The notes under the pieces were generated by a model. The model was not told where the DNA came from. It ran no database searches and saw only the letters and a list, made by a program, of their open reading frames with translations. Shown here piece after piece: positions 8,002-16,101 of a DNA stretch of 19,577 nucleotides. Within the stretch, counting starts at the first letter, position 1, and each line of letters opens with the position of its first letter. The translations under genes and the position numbers were made by a program. The stretch spans positions 1 to 19,577 of the forward strand of contig DBXP01000054.1 in the NCBI GenBank assembly GCA_002309575.1. The letters are read 5' to 3'. This DNA comes from a bacterium UBP6_UBA1209. GTDB lineage: Bacteria > UBP6 > UBA1177.

Positions 8002-9207
8002 CTATTCTATCGTGAGTTCGATTTCTCCGTCTCCTGCTGCTTTGAAAACAAGGAAAGAACCGGAATCACTGACCTTTTCAAGTGTTCCTGGACCGTTGTA
8101 GCTCTTTTTGACTGCCTGGAAGAGCTCGTATGCGTTCTGTATATCCTTGATGTAGATGATGTAGCTGAATGTCGATTTTCCGCCTGCCTGTCTCTTGATG
8201 GGACGCTGCGAAAGTGCCTTCAGCGAGCCGTAGACAGCTTCGTCGACAGCGCTTCCGTTTGCTGCGCTTGCGAGGACCGTTACCTTGAAGGGTTTGCCCT
8301 TTTTGCTCATCTCCATCCACTCTTTTTTGATCTGGCTCAGGACCTTCATGCTGGCATCGTTTACAGCCTCCTGGACAAGTGCGTTGGGGTCAGCTCTTCT
8401 CTCTGCCGAGTAGCCTGTGGTCGATCCGAGCATTTTGCCTGATGCGGTCTCGTAAACCTCGATCGTTACGGTCGCTTTGGTGCCGACTGAACCGTTCTGG
8501 CTGAGCATACTGACCTTGGCGTAGATATCGGTACCGAGCGAAAGGGCCAGGTCGTGCTGCGGGTCGGTTTCGCCGCCTTCAAGAGCCGAAAGCTTGCTTA
8601 CAAGCGAGTTTACCTTGTCGCTCTGTGCCTGCTTGTAGACCTCGTAGGAGTTGTCCTGAAGGTATTCCTGAAGAACGGTGACCGCGATTTTTGCACTGTC
8701 GCCGCCCTTGTCTGCGAAGACGGAGATCGTCGGAAGTCCGAGCTGTTCGCCGAGCTCGTCTTCAGTCGTGATGATCTCAGCCGCCGCAAGTTCCTGAGTC
8801 AGCATAGCAGCGTCGACCTTGAATATGTAGGTGAGCTTAGTTTTGCCGCCGTCTTTAGTCTTTGACTTGATATCCGATGTCCAGCGGATGTATTTTGCAG
8901 TGTTTGCATACATCTGCGCCTCGAGACCGGCTGCCTTGAGCTTTTCGTTCTGGTTCTTGAGGATCGGTTTGTCGCCGCCTTCGAGCACGAACCAGATCGC
9001 GGTCTTTTTAGCCTCTTCGGTCGCCTGTTCTATGCTGCATCCGATTCCGCTTGCCTTTACCATGACTTCGCCCGAGTTGGAGCTTTCAACGAAGGTCGCT
9101 TCGTAGATCGCCGGAGTGGTCTGACTGTTGAAAACGCATTTCTTGCCGCCGCAGCCGAAACCGAAAAGTGTCGCTGCGATCGTGAGCATGACTAAAAATT
9201 TTTTCAT
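8002..9207 (-). CDS. Lipoprotein of unknown function, CsgG/FlgO-like features
   Basis: The product is a 401-residue predicted lipoprotein. Its signal ends GFGC (Cys19), with Gly at the -3 site where Leu, Val or Ile is usual. The N-terminal part has a segment with EQATEEAKKTAIWFVLEGG, a helix of the kind seen in LPP20-like and DUF6175-like proteins. The middle (LALSLGTDIYAKVSM, then VTIEVYETASGKMLGSTTG, then a helix ending MKVLSQIKKEW) follows the pattern of the CsgG/FlgO nucleotide-binding-like fold, in which a lipoprotein multimer assembles at the outer membrane. A last domain of about 100 residues starts FKVTVLASA. The ribosome site AGGAGG is clear. It is the middle gene of the minus-strand trio, 32 nt after the first and nine nt before the last. 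I do not recognise the exact family. Confidence 0.78.
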   Translation of the reverse strand: MKKFLVMLTIAATLFGFGCGGKKCVFNSQTTPAIYEATFVESSNSGEVMVKASGIGCSIEQATEEAKKTAIWFVLEGGDKPILKNQNEKLKAAGLEAQMYANTAKYIRWTSDIKSKTKDGGKTKLTYIFKVDAAMLTQELAAAEIITTEDELGEQLGLPTISVFADKGGDSAKIAVTVLQEYLQDNSYEVYKQAQSDKVNSLVSKLSALEGGETDPQHDLALSLGTDIYAKVSMLSQNGSVGTKATVTIEVYETASGKMLGSTTGYSAERRADPNALVQEAVNDASMKVLSQIKKEWMEMSKKGKPFKVTVLASAANGSAVDEAVYGSLKALSQRPIKRQAGGKSTFSYIIYIKDIQNAYELFQAVKKSYNGPGTLEKVSDSGSFLVFKAAGDGEIELTIE

Positions 9208-9239
9208 TTTTCCTCCTATAATTACAAATGGTTATCTAC

Positions 9240-11003
9240 TTACTTTTTTAGTTCGCAAGCCTTCGACGGCTTTGAGTACATCCTTGCCATGCCTCCGATA
9301 ACGGGGATCTGGAAGTTGAAATCGAGCGAAAGGTAGAGGCCGTGGTTGAATGTGTGCTGTTCGTAATCGTCGGACTCGTTGTCGATAACTGTTACACCGA
9401 GGTTCCATCCCGCCTTTATTATGAAATCGAAGCTTGACGACGGCGTGAATCCGAGCTGGATATGGGGAGTCAGAGCCAGATACTGCCAGTCGCTCATGAT
9501 GTCGCCGTTGTAGTTTATCAAGCCGCCGAGACCGAAGAAAAATCCGCCGGAACCGGTGTAAAACCGCTTGGAAAGACCGATGCCGCCGCCGATGGAAAGG
9601 TGGTTGTCGATATCCTCGCCCTCGATCTTGACGTCAAAACTCAGGAATGCGTCAAAGTAAAACTCGCTGAGCGCCCGGCTGTTGGCGGCATATCCGAGAT
9701 CGATAGAGGTGCCGAGGTGGAACCCGGGGGCTGCGAACATTCCGATCTTGCTGGAAAGTCTCGCGGCGTTGTTGGCCGGACCGATATAGAAATATAACCC
9801 TGACCATGGAGTTTCTTCAATTAAATCAGCCTCTTCGACTTTTCCTGTAATTTTTTGCAGTGTCGTTGTTTTGGTGTCGTCCTTGCAGTTGTTCGCGATA
9901 TTTCTTGCCCTTGCCGTGCCCTTTTTCTTCATTTTGCCGTCAGCTTTTTCGTAGATTGTGAAGGGGTGATCGACTCTTATATCTTCAACGACTCCCATAT
10001 TTATCTCGAGCTTGCTTCCGTTCACGCTTTTGACCGGAGCGTAAAGCGCGAAATTTTCGTCTGCCTTGAGCTTGTTCGAAGCGTTGATCGAAGCGCCTTT
10101 TATCGCAGTCTGGAGAGCGTCGTTGAAGAGCGAAAGGACAAGCTCGCGCGTCGGCAGGACAGGCAAAGCGGGTGTTTCGCTGGTGACCATGCCGGATGAG
10201 GCCTGGATGGTGTTGTAGCGCTCGAAGCGTCTGGTCTCCGGGTTGTATCTGTAGATCAGGAAGGTGACATCGACACCGACATTCATCTCGACGGAGAAGG
10301 AGGTCAGAACAACATTTTTGACCTTTGTGGTCACGCTTGTGACCCTTCCGCTGGTGCCGATATGGGATACGTGGGCCGCGAAGACGAATGACGAATTGAG
10401 CAGCGGTTTGATGAACTCGGCCGACATTCCGAGCTCCTTGGCCTTTGTGACCATGAAGGTCTCCTGCTCCTTTTCCGGAAGCTCTGAGTAGCGTGCCTCG
10501 AGAGCCGAATCGAGAAGCGCACCGAAGTAGCTGCGTGCTTCGCTGTTGAGATAGTTTTCAACTTTGGCAGTGTAAGCTTCGAGATCCTCAGGGCCTGAAC
10601 TGAATGCCGGGATCCGGCCTTCGGTCTTAACAGAAGTCTTCTGTCCGCGTGTAGTGATGCTCGCCTCGTTTTCGTTCAGGACGATCTTGTCGTAGCGGTT
10701 TGTGATCGTCCAGTCGTAGAAGGTCCCGGCGGCTTTGCGTTTTTCGCCGCTGCCTATCGGGTAGTTGATCTTGACCGTCCACGGAATGCAGGCGGACTGA
10801 ACTTTTTTCGAGTTGTCGATGTGGCAGAAAGCCATCGGTACATTTACTGAATTTTGGGTAAAGCCGATGCTCCCGAGCCCCATGACGGCCTTTCTCTGAT
10901 AGGTTTTCTGGGTTTCGTCCGACTGAAGGAGCGACGTGTCGGAGACTGCGGAAAGGTTGAAGGCAAAAAGTGCCGAAACAATCAGAATCAAAAACTTTTT
11001 CAT
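9240..11003 (-). CDS. Outer-membrane protein with FlgT-C-like domain and C-terminal barrel-like region
   Basis: This is a 587-residue exported protein with signal MKKFLILIVSALFAFNLSA. I chose ATG at 11001-11003 because the signal begins there; a GTG four codons earlier is possible, and neither has a strong ribosome site. The first 300 residues are not recognisable. A helix (LFNDALQTAIKGASINASNK) leads into a small beta domain (VKSVNGSKLEINMGVVEDIR and HPFTIYEKADG) that fits the SH3-like C-terminal fold of FlgT. From about residue 395 the sequence alternates amphipathic strands with aromatic, Gly-rich turns (LYFYIGP, FHLGTSIDLGY, GFFFGLGGLI), typical of an outer-membrane beta-barrel, although the last residue is Lys rather than Phe. 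It is first in the minus-strand trio and is probably driven from the promoter at 11043-11070. Confidence 0.78.
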   Translation of the reverse strand: MKKFLILIVSALFAFNLSAVSDTSLLQSDETQKTYQRKAVMGLGSIGFTQNSVNVPMAFCHIDNSKKVQSACIPWTVKINYPIGSGEKRKAAGTFYDWTITNRYDKIVLNENEASITTRGQKTSVKTEGRIPAFSSGPEDLEAYTAKVENYLNSEARSYFGALLDSALEARYSELPEKEQETFMVTKAKELGMSAEFIKPLLNSSFVFAAHVSHIGTSGRVTSVTTKVKNVVLTSFSVEMNVGVDVTFLIYRYNPETRRFERYNTIQASSGMVTSETPALPVLPTRELVLSLFNDALQTAIKGASINASNKLKADENFALYAPVKSVNGSKLEINMGVVEDIRVDHPFTIYEKADGKMKKKGTARARNIANNCKDDTKTTTLQKITGKVEEADLIEETPWSGLYFYIGPANNAARLSSKIGMFAAPGFHLGTSIDLGYAANSRALSEFYFDAFLSFDVKIEGEDIDNHLSIGGGIGLSKRFYTGSGGFFFGLGGLINYNGDIMSDWQYLALTPHIQLGFTPSSSFDFIIKAGWNLGVTVIDNESDDYEQHTFNHGLYLSLDFNFQIPVIGGMARMYSKPSKACELKK

Positions 11004-11042
11004 TACGGGTACCACACTAAAGCCTAAATAAAATAATAAGGT

Positions 11043-11070
11043 ATTATGGACACAGAGTGTAAAAAATCAA
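11043..11070 (-). promoter_or_regulatory. Candidate sigma70 promoter for the three-gene envelope operon
   Basis: On the minus strand TTGATT (11065-11070) and CATAAT (11043-11048) are 16 nt apart, matching consensus at four of six and five of six positions. They lie about 40 nt before the start of the first gene of the trio. The site shares the gap with the divergent gmd promoter. Confidence 0.45.
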
Positions 11071-11090
11071 ATTAAGGGTATTTTTTAGTG

Positions 11091-11118
11091 TTGACGTAAC
11101 TTCCTCGAGCCATAAAAT
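11091..11118 (+). promoter_or_regulatory. Candidate sigma70 promoter for gmd
   Basis: TTGACG (11091-11096) and TAAAAT (11113-11118), each five of six matches to consensus, are separated by 16 nt. The -10 element ends 27 nt before the gmd ATG, and a GAGGAG ribosome site follows. This arrangement would give a short leader for gmd and probably for dnaE. Confidence 0.55.
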
Positions 11119-11145
11119 ATCGGACCAATTTTTAAAGAGGAGCAC

Positions 11146-12282
11146 ATGAAAAAGGCGATAATTACGGGAATAACCGGGCAGGACGGCTCGTACCTGGCAG
11201 AGCTCCTGCTTTCAAAGGGGTACGAAGTCCACGGGATCAAGCGGAGAAGTTCTTCGTTCAACACTGACAGGATCGACCATATCTACCGCGATCTGCACGA
11301 GGATAATGTCGCTTTCAAGCTGCATTACGGCGACCTTACGGATGCCACGAACCTGATCCGGATAATGCAGGAGGTCCAGCCGGACGAGATATACAATCTG
11401 GCGGCGCAGTCGCACGTCAAGGTCTCTTTCGAGACTCCTGAATATACGGCAAATTCAGATGCGCTGGGGACTCTGAGACTTCTTGAAGGCATCAGGATCC
11501 TCGGGCTCGAGAAGAGCTGCCGCTTCTATCAGGCGTCGACTTCCGAGCTTTTCGGAAAGGCTGCCGAGGTCCCGCAGAGCGAGAAGACCCCCTTCTATCC
11601 GCGGAGCCCCTACGCGGCGGCCAAGATCTACGGCTACTGGATAACTGTGAACTACCGCGAGGCCTACGGGATCCACGCAAGCAACGGCATCCTCTTCAAC
11701 CACGAGTCTCCGCGCCGCGGCGAGACCTTTGTCACGAGAAAGATCACCCGTGCGGCGGTACGGATCCTGCTCGGGATGCAGCGCGTTCTCTATCTCGGGA
11801 ACCTCGATTCCAGACGAGACTGGGGACACGCAAAAGATTACGTTGAGGCTATGTGGCTGATTTTACAGCATGATTCTCCGGACGATTACGTCGTTGCCAC
11901 TGGCAGGACATCATCTATCCGCGACTTTCTGAAGCTCGCATTCGGGGATCTCGGAATAGAGATCTGCTTCCGCGGTCAGGGTGCCGACGAGGTCGGTTTT
12001 GTCGGATCGGTCGATGCCGGCAGGTTGCGCGAACTGGCTGGCGAGGTGAATCTGAAGGCCGGCGATGTGGTCGTCCGTGTCGACAGACGTTACTTCAGGC
12101 CGACTGAGGTCGATATCCTGCAGGGAGACGCCTCCAAGGCGAAGGAGAGGCTCGGATGGCAGGCGAAAACGACGCTTGAGGAGCTTGTTTCAGAGATGGT
12201 CGCAAGCGATCTTTGCGAGGCGAAAAAGGAGAAACTGCTGATCAGAAATGACTATTTTGTCCGCGAAAACTACGGCGAGTAG
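11146..12282 (+). CDS. gmd: GDP-mannose 4,6-dehydratase
   Basis: Gmd converts GDP-mannose to GDP-4-keto-6-deoxymannose, the entry to GDP-fucose, GDP-rhamnose and related sugars for surface glycans. The 378-residue protein is an extended short-chain dehydrogenase. It has GITGQDG (8-14) as the NADP-binding loop, STSELFG (131-137) with the catalytic Thr and Glu, and the YxxxK pair Tyr156/Lys160 in SPYAAAKIYGYW. GILFNHESPRRGETFVTRKI (181-200) is diagnostic of Gmd. The C-terminal RPTEVDILQGDASKAKERLG is also typical. An AGAGGAG ribosome site precedes the ATG. No fucose synthase or glycosyltransferase neighbour is in the window, so the final sugar is unknown. dnaE starts 20 nt downstream. Confidence 0.96.
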   Translation: MKKAIITGITGQDGSYLAELLLSKGYEVHGIKRRSSSFNTDRIDHIYRDLHEDNVAFKLHYGDLTDATNLIRIMQEVQPDEIYNLAAQSHVKVSFETPEYTANSDALGTLRLLEGIRILGLEKSCRFYQASTSELFGKAAEVPQSEKTPFYPRSPYAAAKIYGYWITVNYREAYGIHASNGILFNHESPRRGETFVTRKITRAAVRILLGMQRVLYLGNLDSRRDWGHAKDYVEAMWLILQHDSPDDYVVATGRTSSIRDFLKLAFGDLGIEICFRGQGADEVGFVGSVDAGRLRELAGEVNLKAGDVVVRVDRRYFRPTEVDILQGDASKAKERLGWQAKTTLEELVSEMVASDLCEAKKEKLLIRNDYFVRENYGE

Positions 12283-12302
12283 CGGATCTTTCGGGAGGAA
12301 TA

Positions 12303-15300
12303 ATGGCTTTTGTTCACCTTCACCTGCACACGATCTACTCGTTTCTTGACGGTCTGGTAAAGCCTCAGGCGCTCTTCGATGAGCTGAAAAAGCTGGGAAT
12401 GAACGCTGTTGCGATAACCGACCACGGGAATATGCACGGTGCAGTCGATTTTTATAAAACGATGCTCGGAAACGGCGGGACCTATGAGGACGGCCCGCAC
12501 AAGGGAGAGTACAAGCTTGTCCAGGATGCGGTGATAAAGCCGATCATCGGCATGGAGGCATACATCTCGGCGGGCGACAGGACAAAGCACGAAAAGGGCG
12601 ATGCGTTCCACCTCGTGCTGCTTTCGAAAGACAATGTCGGATACCGCAACCTGTGCTACATGTCATCGACCGCCTTCAACGACGGATTTTACTACAAACC
12701 GAGGATCGACCGCGCCCTGCTGAAGGACCACGCGGAGGGGCTGATCGCGCTGAGCGCGTGTCTCGGCGGCGAGATCCCGAGGGCACTTCTCGGCGGGATG
12801 CGCGACAAGGCGAAGAAGATAGCTCTGGAGTATCAGGAGCTCTTCGGAAAGGAGAACTTCTACATCGAACTGCAGGTCAACGGCATCAAGGAGCAGGAGG
12901 AGGTCAACCCGCAGCTTATCGAGCTCGCCCGCGAGATAGGGGCGCCGCTGGTCGCGACGAACGACGTGCACTACCTCATCCCGAAACATGCCGAGGCGCA
13001 GGACATCCTCTTCTGCATCAACGAAAACAAAAAGGTGACGGACAAGGACAGGATGCATCACGAGACGGCGGCCTTCTATCTCAAAAGCGAGGAGGAGATG
13101 CGGCGGCTCTTTTCGGTCTACGGCGAGGCAGGCGACGAGGCGGTCGACAACACCGTGAAGATAGCGGAGCGGTGCAATGTCCAGCTTGACCTGGGGCATA
13201 ACTACCTGCCGGTTTTCGATACCGGCGACAAGTCGGCGGCCGAATTCCTGAAAGATATGGCGTACAATGGGCTGGAGGAGCGGTTCATCGAGCTCGGTAC
13301 TCCTGAGGAGAACAAGGCTGAATACTGGGAGCGGCTCAACTACGAGCTTTCCGTCATCACGAAGATGGACTTCCCGGGCTACTTCCTGATAGTCTCCGAC
13401 TTTATCCGCTGGGCGAAGAACAACGATATCCCGGTCGGCCCCGGCAGAGGCAGCGGCGCAGGATCGCTCGTGGCTTATGCGACCCGCATCACTGATCTCG
13501 ACCCGCTCCGTTACAAGCTGATCTTCGAGCGTTTCCTCAACCCGGACAGGATCTCGATGCCCGATTTCGACGTCGATTTCTGCCAGGACAACCGCGGCAG
13601 GGTCGTTGAATATGTTTCGCGAAAGTACGGCGTGGAGAATGTCGCGCAGATCGCTACCTTCAGCCAGCTCAAGGCGAAATCGGCGGTCCGCGATGTCGGA
13701 CGTGCTCTCGGTTTCCCGCCTTCGGTGACCGACGCTTTGGCGAAGCTTATTCCCGACTCCTTCGCCGAAATGTACTCTCCTCAGTATCTTAAGGCGACCA
13801 AAGACCTCACGAAGAGGCTGGTCAAGGATTACAACATCCCTGCTGATGTCGCGGCGAATCCGGACGAGCTCCGTGCCGCTCTCGGCAGGCTCACGCTCTC
13901 GCCTGAGGATATCGAGGCGGTCAAGGGGACTCTGCTCCCCGCGATCGACGCCTATTCCAAGGAGCGGAAGGAGATCGCCGAAAACGAGCAGTACTCACAG
14001 ATCATGAACATCGCTCCTGCGATCGAGGGGCTTTACCGTCAGCCGGGCAAGCACGCGTGCGGCCTGGTCATCGGCCAGAAACCGATCTACGAGTACTCCC
14101 CGACGTTTGTCGACAAGGGCAACAACTGCGTCACGCAGTACGACAAGACGATGGTCGAGCTGGTCGGTCTGGTCAAGTTCGACTTCCTCGGACTTCTGAC
14201 CCTGACTATGATAAAGCACGCTGTCACGCTCATCCAGAAGCGTGAGCCGGATTTCGATATTTCGCGTATCCCCCTGGATGACAAGGAGACCTACAAGATG
14301 ATCTCGGAGAAGAGCACACGCGGTATCTTCCAGATGGAGAGCGGCGGCTTCGAAAAGATGATGCACAGGATGAAGCCCGACCGTATCGAGGATCTTATCG
14401 CGGCCGTTGCGCTCTACAGACCGGGACCTATGGATATCATTCCGAACTACATTCAGAGAAAGCACGGGAAGGAGGAGATCGTCTACGACCACCCGTGGCT
14501 TGCCGATATCCTGGGCGAGACTTTCGGTCTCATGGTCTATCAGGAGCAGGTAATGGAGATCTCCAGAAAGCTCGCCGGTTTCACGATGGGCGAGGCTGAC
14601 GGTCTCCGCAAGGCGATGGGTAAAAAAATCGCGGCGAAGATGGCTGCCGCGAAGGTCAAATTTATCGACGGCGCCGAGAAAAAGGGCATCCCAAGGGAGA
14701 AATCGACCAGTATTTTCGCCTTGATGGAGAAATTCGCGAGCTACGGCTTCAACAAGTCCCATGCGGCGTGCTACGGCTACATCTCCTATCAGACCGCCTA
14801 CCTGAAGCGCCACTATCCGATCGAGTTTTTCACGGCTCTGATCTCGTCCGAAGCCGGCGACGCGAACAAGGTCTTCAGCTACATCAACAACGCCCGCGAG
14901 ATGGGGATCGACGTCTTCAACCCGGATATCAACCACAGCCTCTTCAACTTCACGGTCGAGAAGAATGCGATCCGTTTCGGATTCGGTGCTGTAAAGAATG
15001 TCGGCGAGGCTGCGATCAACGAGATAGTAAAGGAGCGCGAGCGCGGCGGCGACTACAAGTCGCTGATCGATTTCACGTCGCGTCTTTCGAGTGCAAAGAT
15101 CACTTCGAGAGTCATCGAATATCTTGTAAAGGCCGGAGCCTTTGACTTTACCGGGATCAACCGCGGCTATCTTCTTGCAATGATCAACCCGGCTGTCGAG
15201 CGCGGCAGGCAGATCTCGGCTGATGAATCTGACGGTCAGATGTCGATTTTCGGTCTCTGCGACGAATCGGAGGGGCAGGAGAGTCTCGGTGTGACCGACG

Positions 15301-16091
15301 AGGACCTTCTCAAAGATGTTCCGATAGGCGCGAAGCTCGACTACTTTGACACTCTCGCGCTTGAACGCGAGGCGATGGGGATCTATCTTTCAGACCACCC
15401 TGCGAGGTTTTTTGCCAAGGATTTCCGCAGCCTGGATGTTACTTCGATGACGGCTATCTACGAAGAGGTCGAAGAGAGCGGGAGCCGCTACTACGGCAAA
15501 CGCGGCCAGGAGATCTGGGTCCCGGGCATCATCACCGGAACTGAAAAGCCCAAAAAGAGCAAGGACGGCGGCGACTACTATCTCAAGACAAGTATCGAGA
15601 GCGATGAAAAGACGATGGATTTTACGGTGAACAAGATAAAAAATCCCGTAAACGACCCGGGTATGGAGAAGCTCTCCTCAAAGATCCCGCTGATATTCAA
15701 GGTCGGTGTCAGAGTCGTCAGAAACGAGGACGACGATTCTCTCGAAAAGATCGTGCTCTCGGTGGACAACCTCCGCACCTCCGCTCTTGCGATCGACGAA
15801 TATCTGGCCTGCATGAAAAAGAAGAAGCCCGACGCAGTCTATCTGCTCAACTATGAATGCACAGCGGAAGAATTTGAACAACATTGCGGGATTATTAAAG
15901 AAATCACCGAACTAGACGGGAAGGGCGATTCTTCTATGCCGCTTTACTTTGCAGTGAAAATAACCTATGATGAAGAACGTAAGATGTATGCGCGGCTTGG
16001 GCGCGATATTAAAATCAGTTTAGAAAACTACATCAAATACAAGCAGATCCTGGGTGCAGATAATTTTTATCTGTCGATGTCCGGTGTTTAA
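12303..16091 (+). CDS. dnaE: DNA polymerase III subunit alpha
   Basis: This is the catalytic subunit of the replicative polymerase, 1262 residues in a DnaE-type layout. The N-terminal PHP domain opens with FVHLHLHTIYSFLDG (3-17) and AITDHGNMHG (37-46), retaining the metal-binding histidines. The polymerase core includes GPGRGSGAGSLVAYA, the catalytic aspartates in PDFDVDF near residue 420, and GIFQMESGGFEKMM. ALYRPGPMDIIPNYIQRKHG and YGFNKSHAACYGYISYQTAYLK are also diagnostic. An OB-like segment (EIWVPGIITGTEKPKKSKDGG) lies near 1074. The protein is about 100 residues longer than E. coli DnaE. Part of this is an extra segment of roughly 45 residues around 495-560, before GLYRQPGKHACGLVIG. The ribosome site GGGAGG supports the ATG. 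Confidence 0.97.
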   Translation: MAFVHLHLHTIYSFLDGLVKPQALFDELKKLGMNAVAITDHGNMHGAVDFYKTMLGNGGTYEDGPHKGEYKLVQDAVIKPIIGMEAYISAGDRTKHEKGDAFHLVLLSKDNVGYRNLCYMSSTAFNDGFYYKPRIDRALLKDHAEGLIALSACLGGEIPRALLGGMRDKAKKIALEYQELFGKENFYIELQVNGIKEQEEVNPQLIELAREIGAPLVATNDVHYLIPKHAEAQDILFCINENKKVTDKDRMHHETAAFYLKSEEEMRRLFSVYGEAGDEAVDNTVKIAERCNVQLDLGHNYLPVFDTGDKSAAEFLKDMAYNGLEERFIELGTPEENKAEYWERLNYELSVITKMDFPGYFLIVSDFIRWAKNNDIPVGPGRGSGAGSLVAYATRITDLDPLRYKLIFERFLNPDRISMPDFDVDFCQDNRGRVVEYVSRKYGVENVAQIATFSQLKAKSAVRDVGRALGFPPSVTDALAKLIPDSFAEMYSPQYLKATKDLTKRLVKDYNIPADVAANPDELRAALGRLTLSPEDIEAVKGTLLPAIDAYSKERKEIAENEQYSQIMNIAPAIEGLYRQPGKHACGLVIGQKPIYEYSPTFVDKGNNCVTQYDKTMVELVGLVKFDFLGLLTLTMIKHAVTLIQKREPDFDISRIPLDDKETYKMISEKSTRGIFQMESGGFEKMMHRMKPDRIEDLIAAVALYRPGPMDIIPNYIQRKHGKEEIVYDHPWLADILGETFGLMVYQEQVMEISRKLAGFTMGEADGLRKAMGKKIAAKMAAAKVKFIDGAEKKGIPREKSTSIFALMEKFASYGFNKSHAACYGYISYQTAYLKRHYPIEFFTALISSEAGDANKVFSYINNAREMGIDVFNPDINHSLFNFTVEKNAIRFGFGAVKNVGEAAINEIVKERERGGDYKSLIDFTSRLSSAKITSRVIEYLVKAGAFDFTGINRGYLLAMINPAVERGRQISADESDGQMSIFGLCDESEGQESLGVTDEDLLKDVPIGAKLDYFDTLALEREAMGIYLSDHPARFFAKDFRSLDVTSMTAIYEEVEESGSRYYGKRGQEIWVPGIITGTEKPKKSKDGGDYYLKTSIESDEKTMDFTVNKIKNPVNDPGMEKLSSKIPLIFKVGVRVVRNEDDDSLEKIVLSVDNLRTSALAIDEYLACMKKKKPDAVYLLNYECTAEEFEQHCGIIKEITELDGKGDSSMPLYFAVKITYDEERKMYARLGRDIKISLENYIKYKQILGADNFYLSMSGV

Positions 16092-16101
16092 GGAGGAAAC
16101 A

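Noticed and set aside
13995..14936. Long open frame (313 codons) on the minus strand
   Set aside because: It lies wholly antisense to conserved dnaE core motifs and is a by-product of dnaE codon bias; no ribosome site or family motif.
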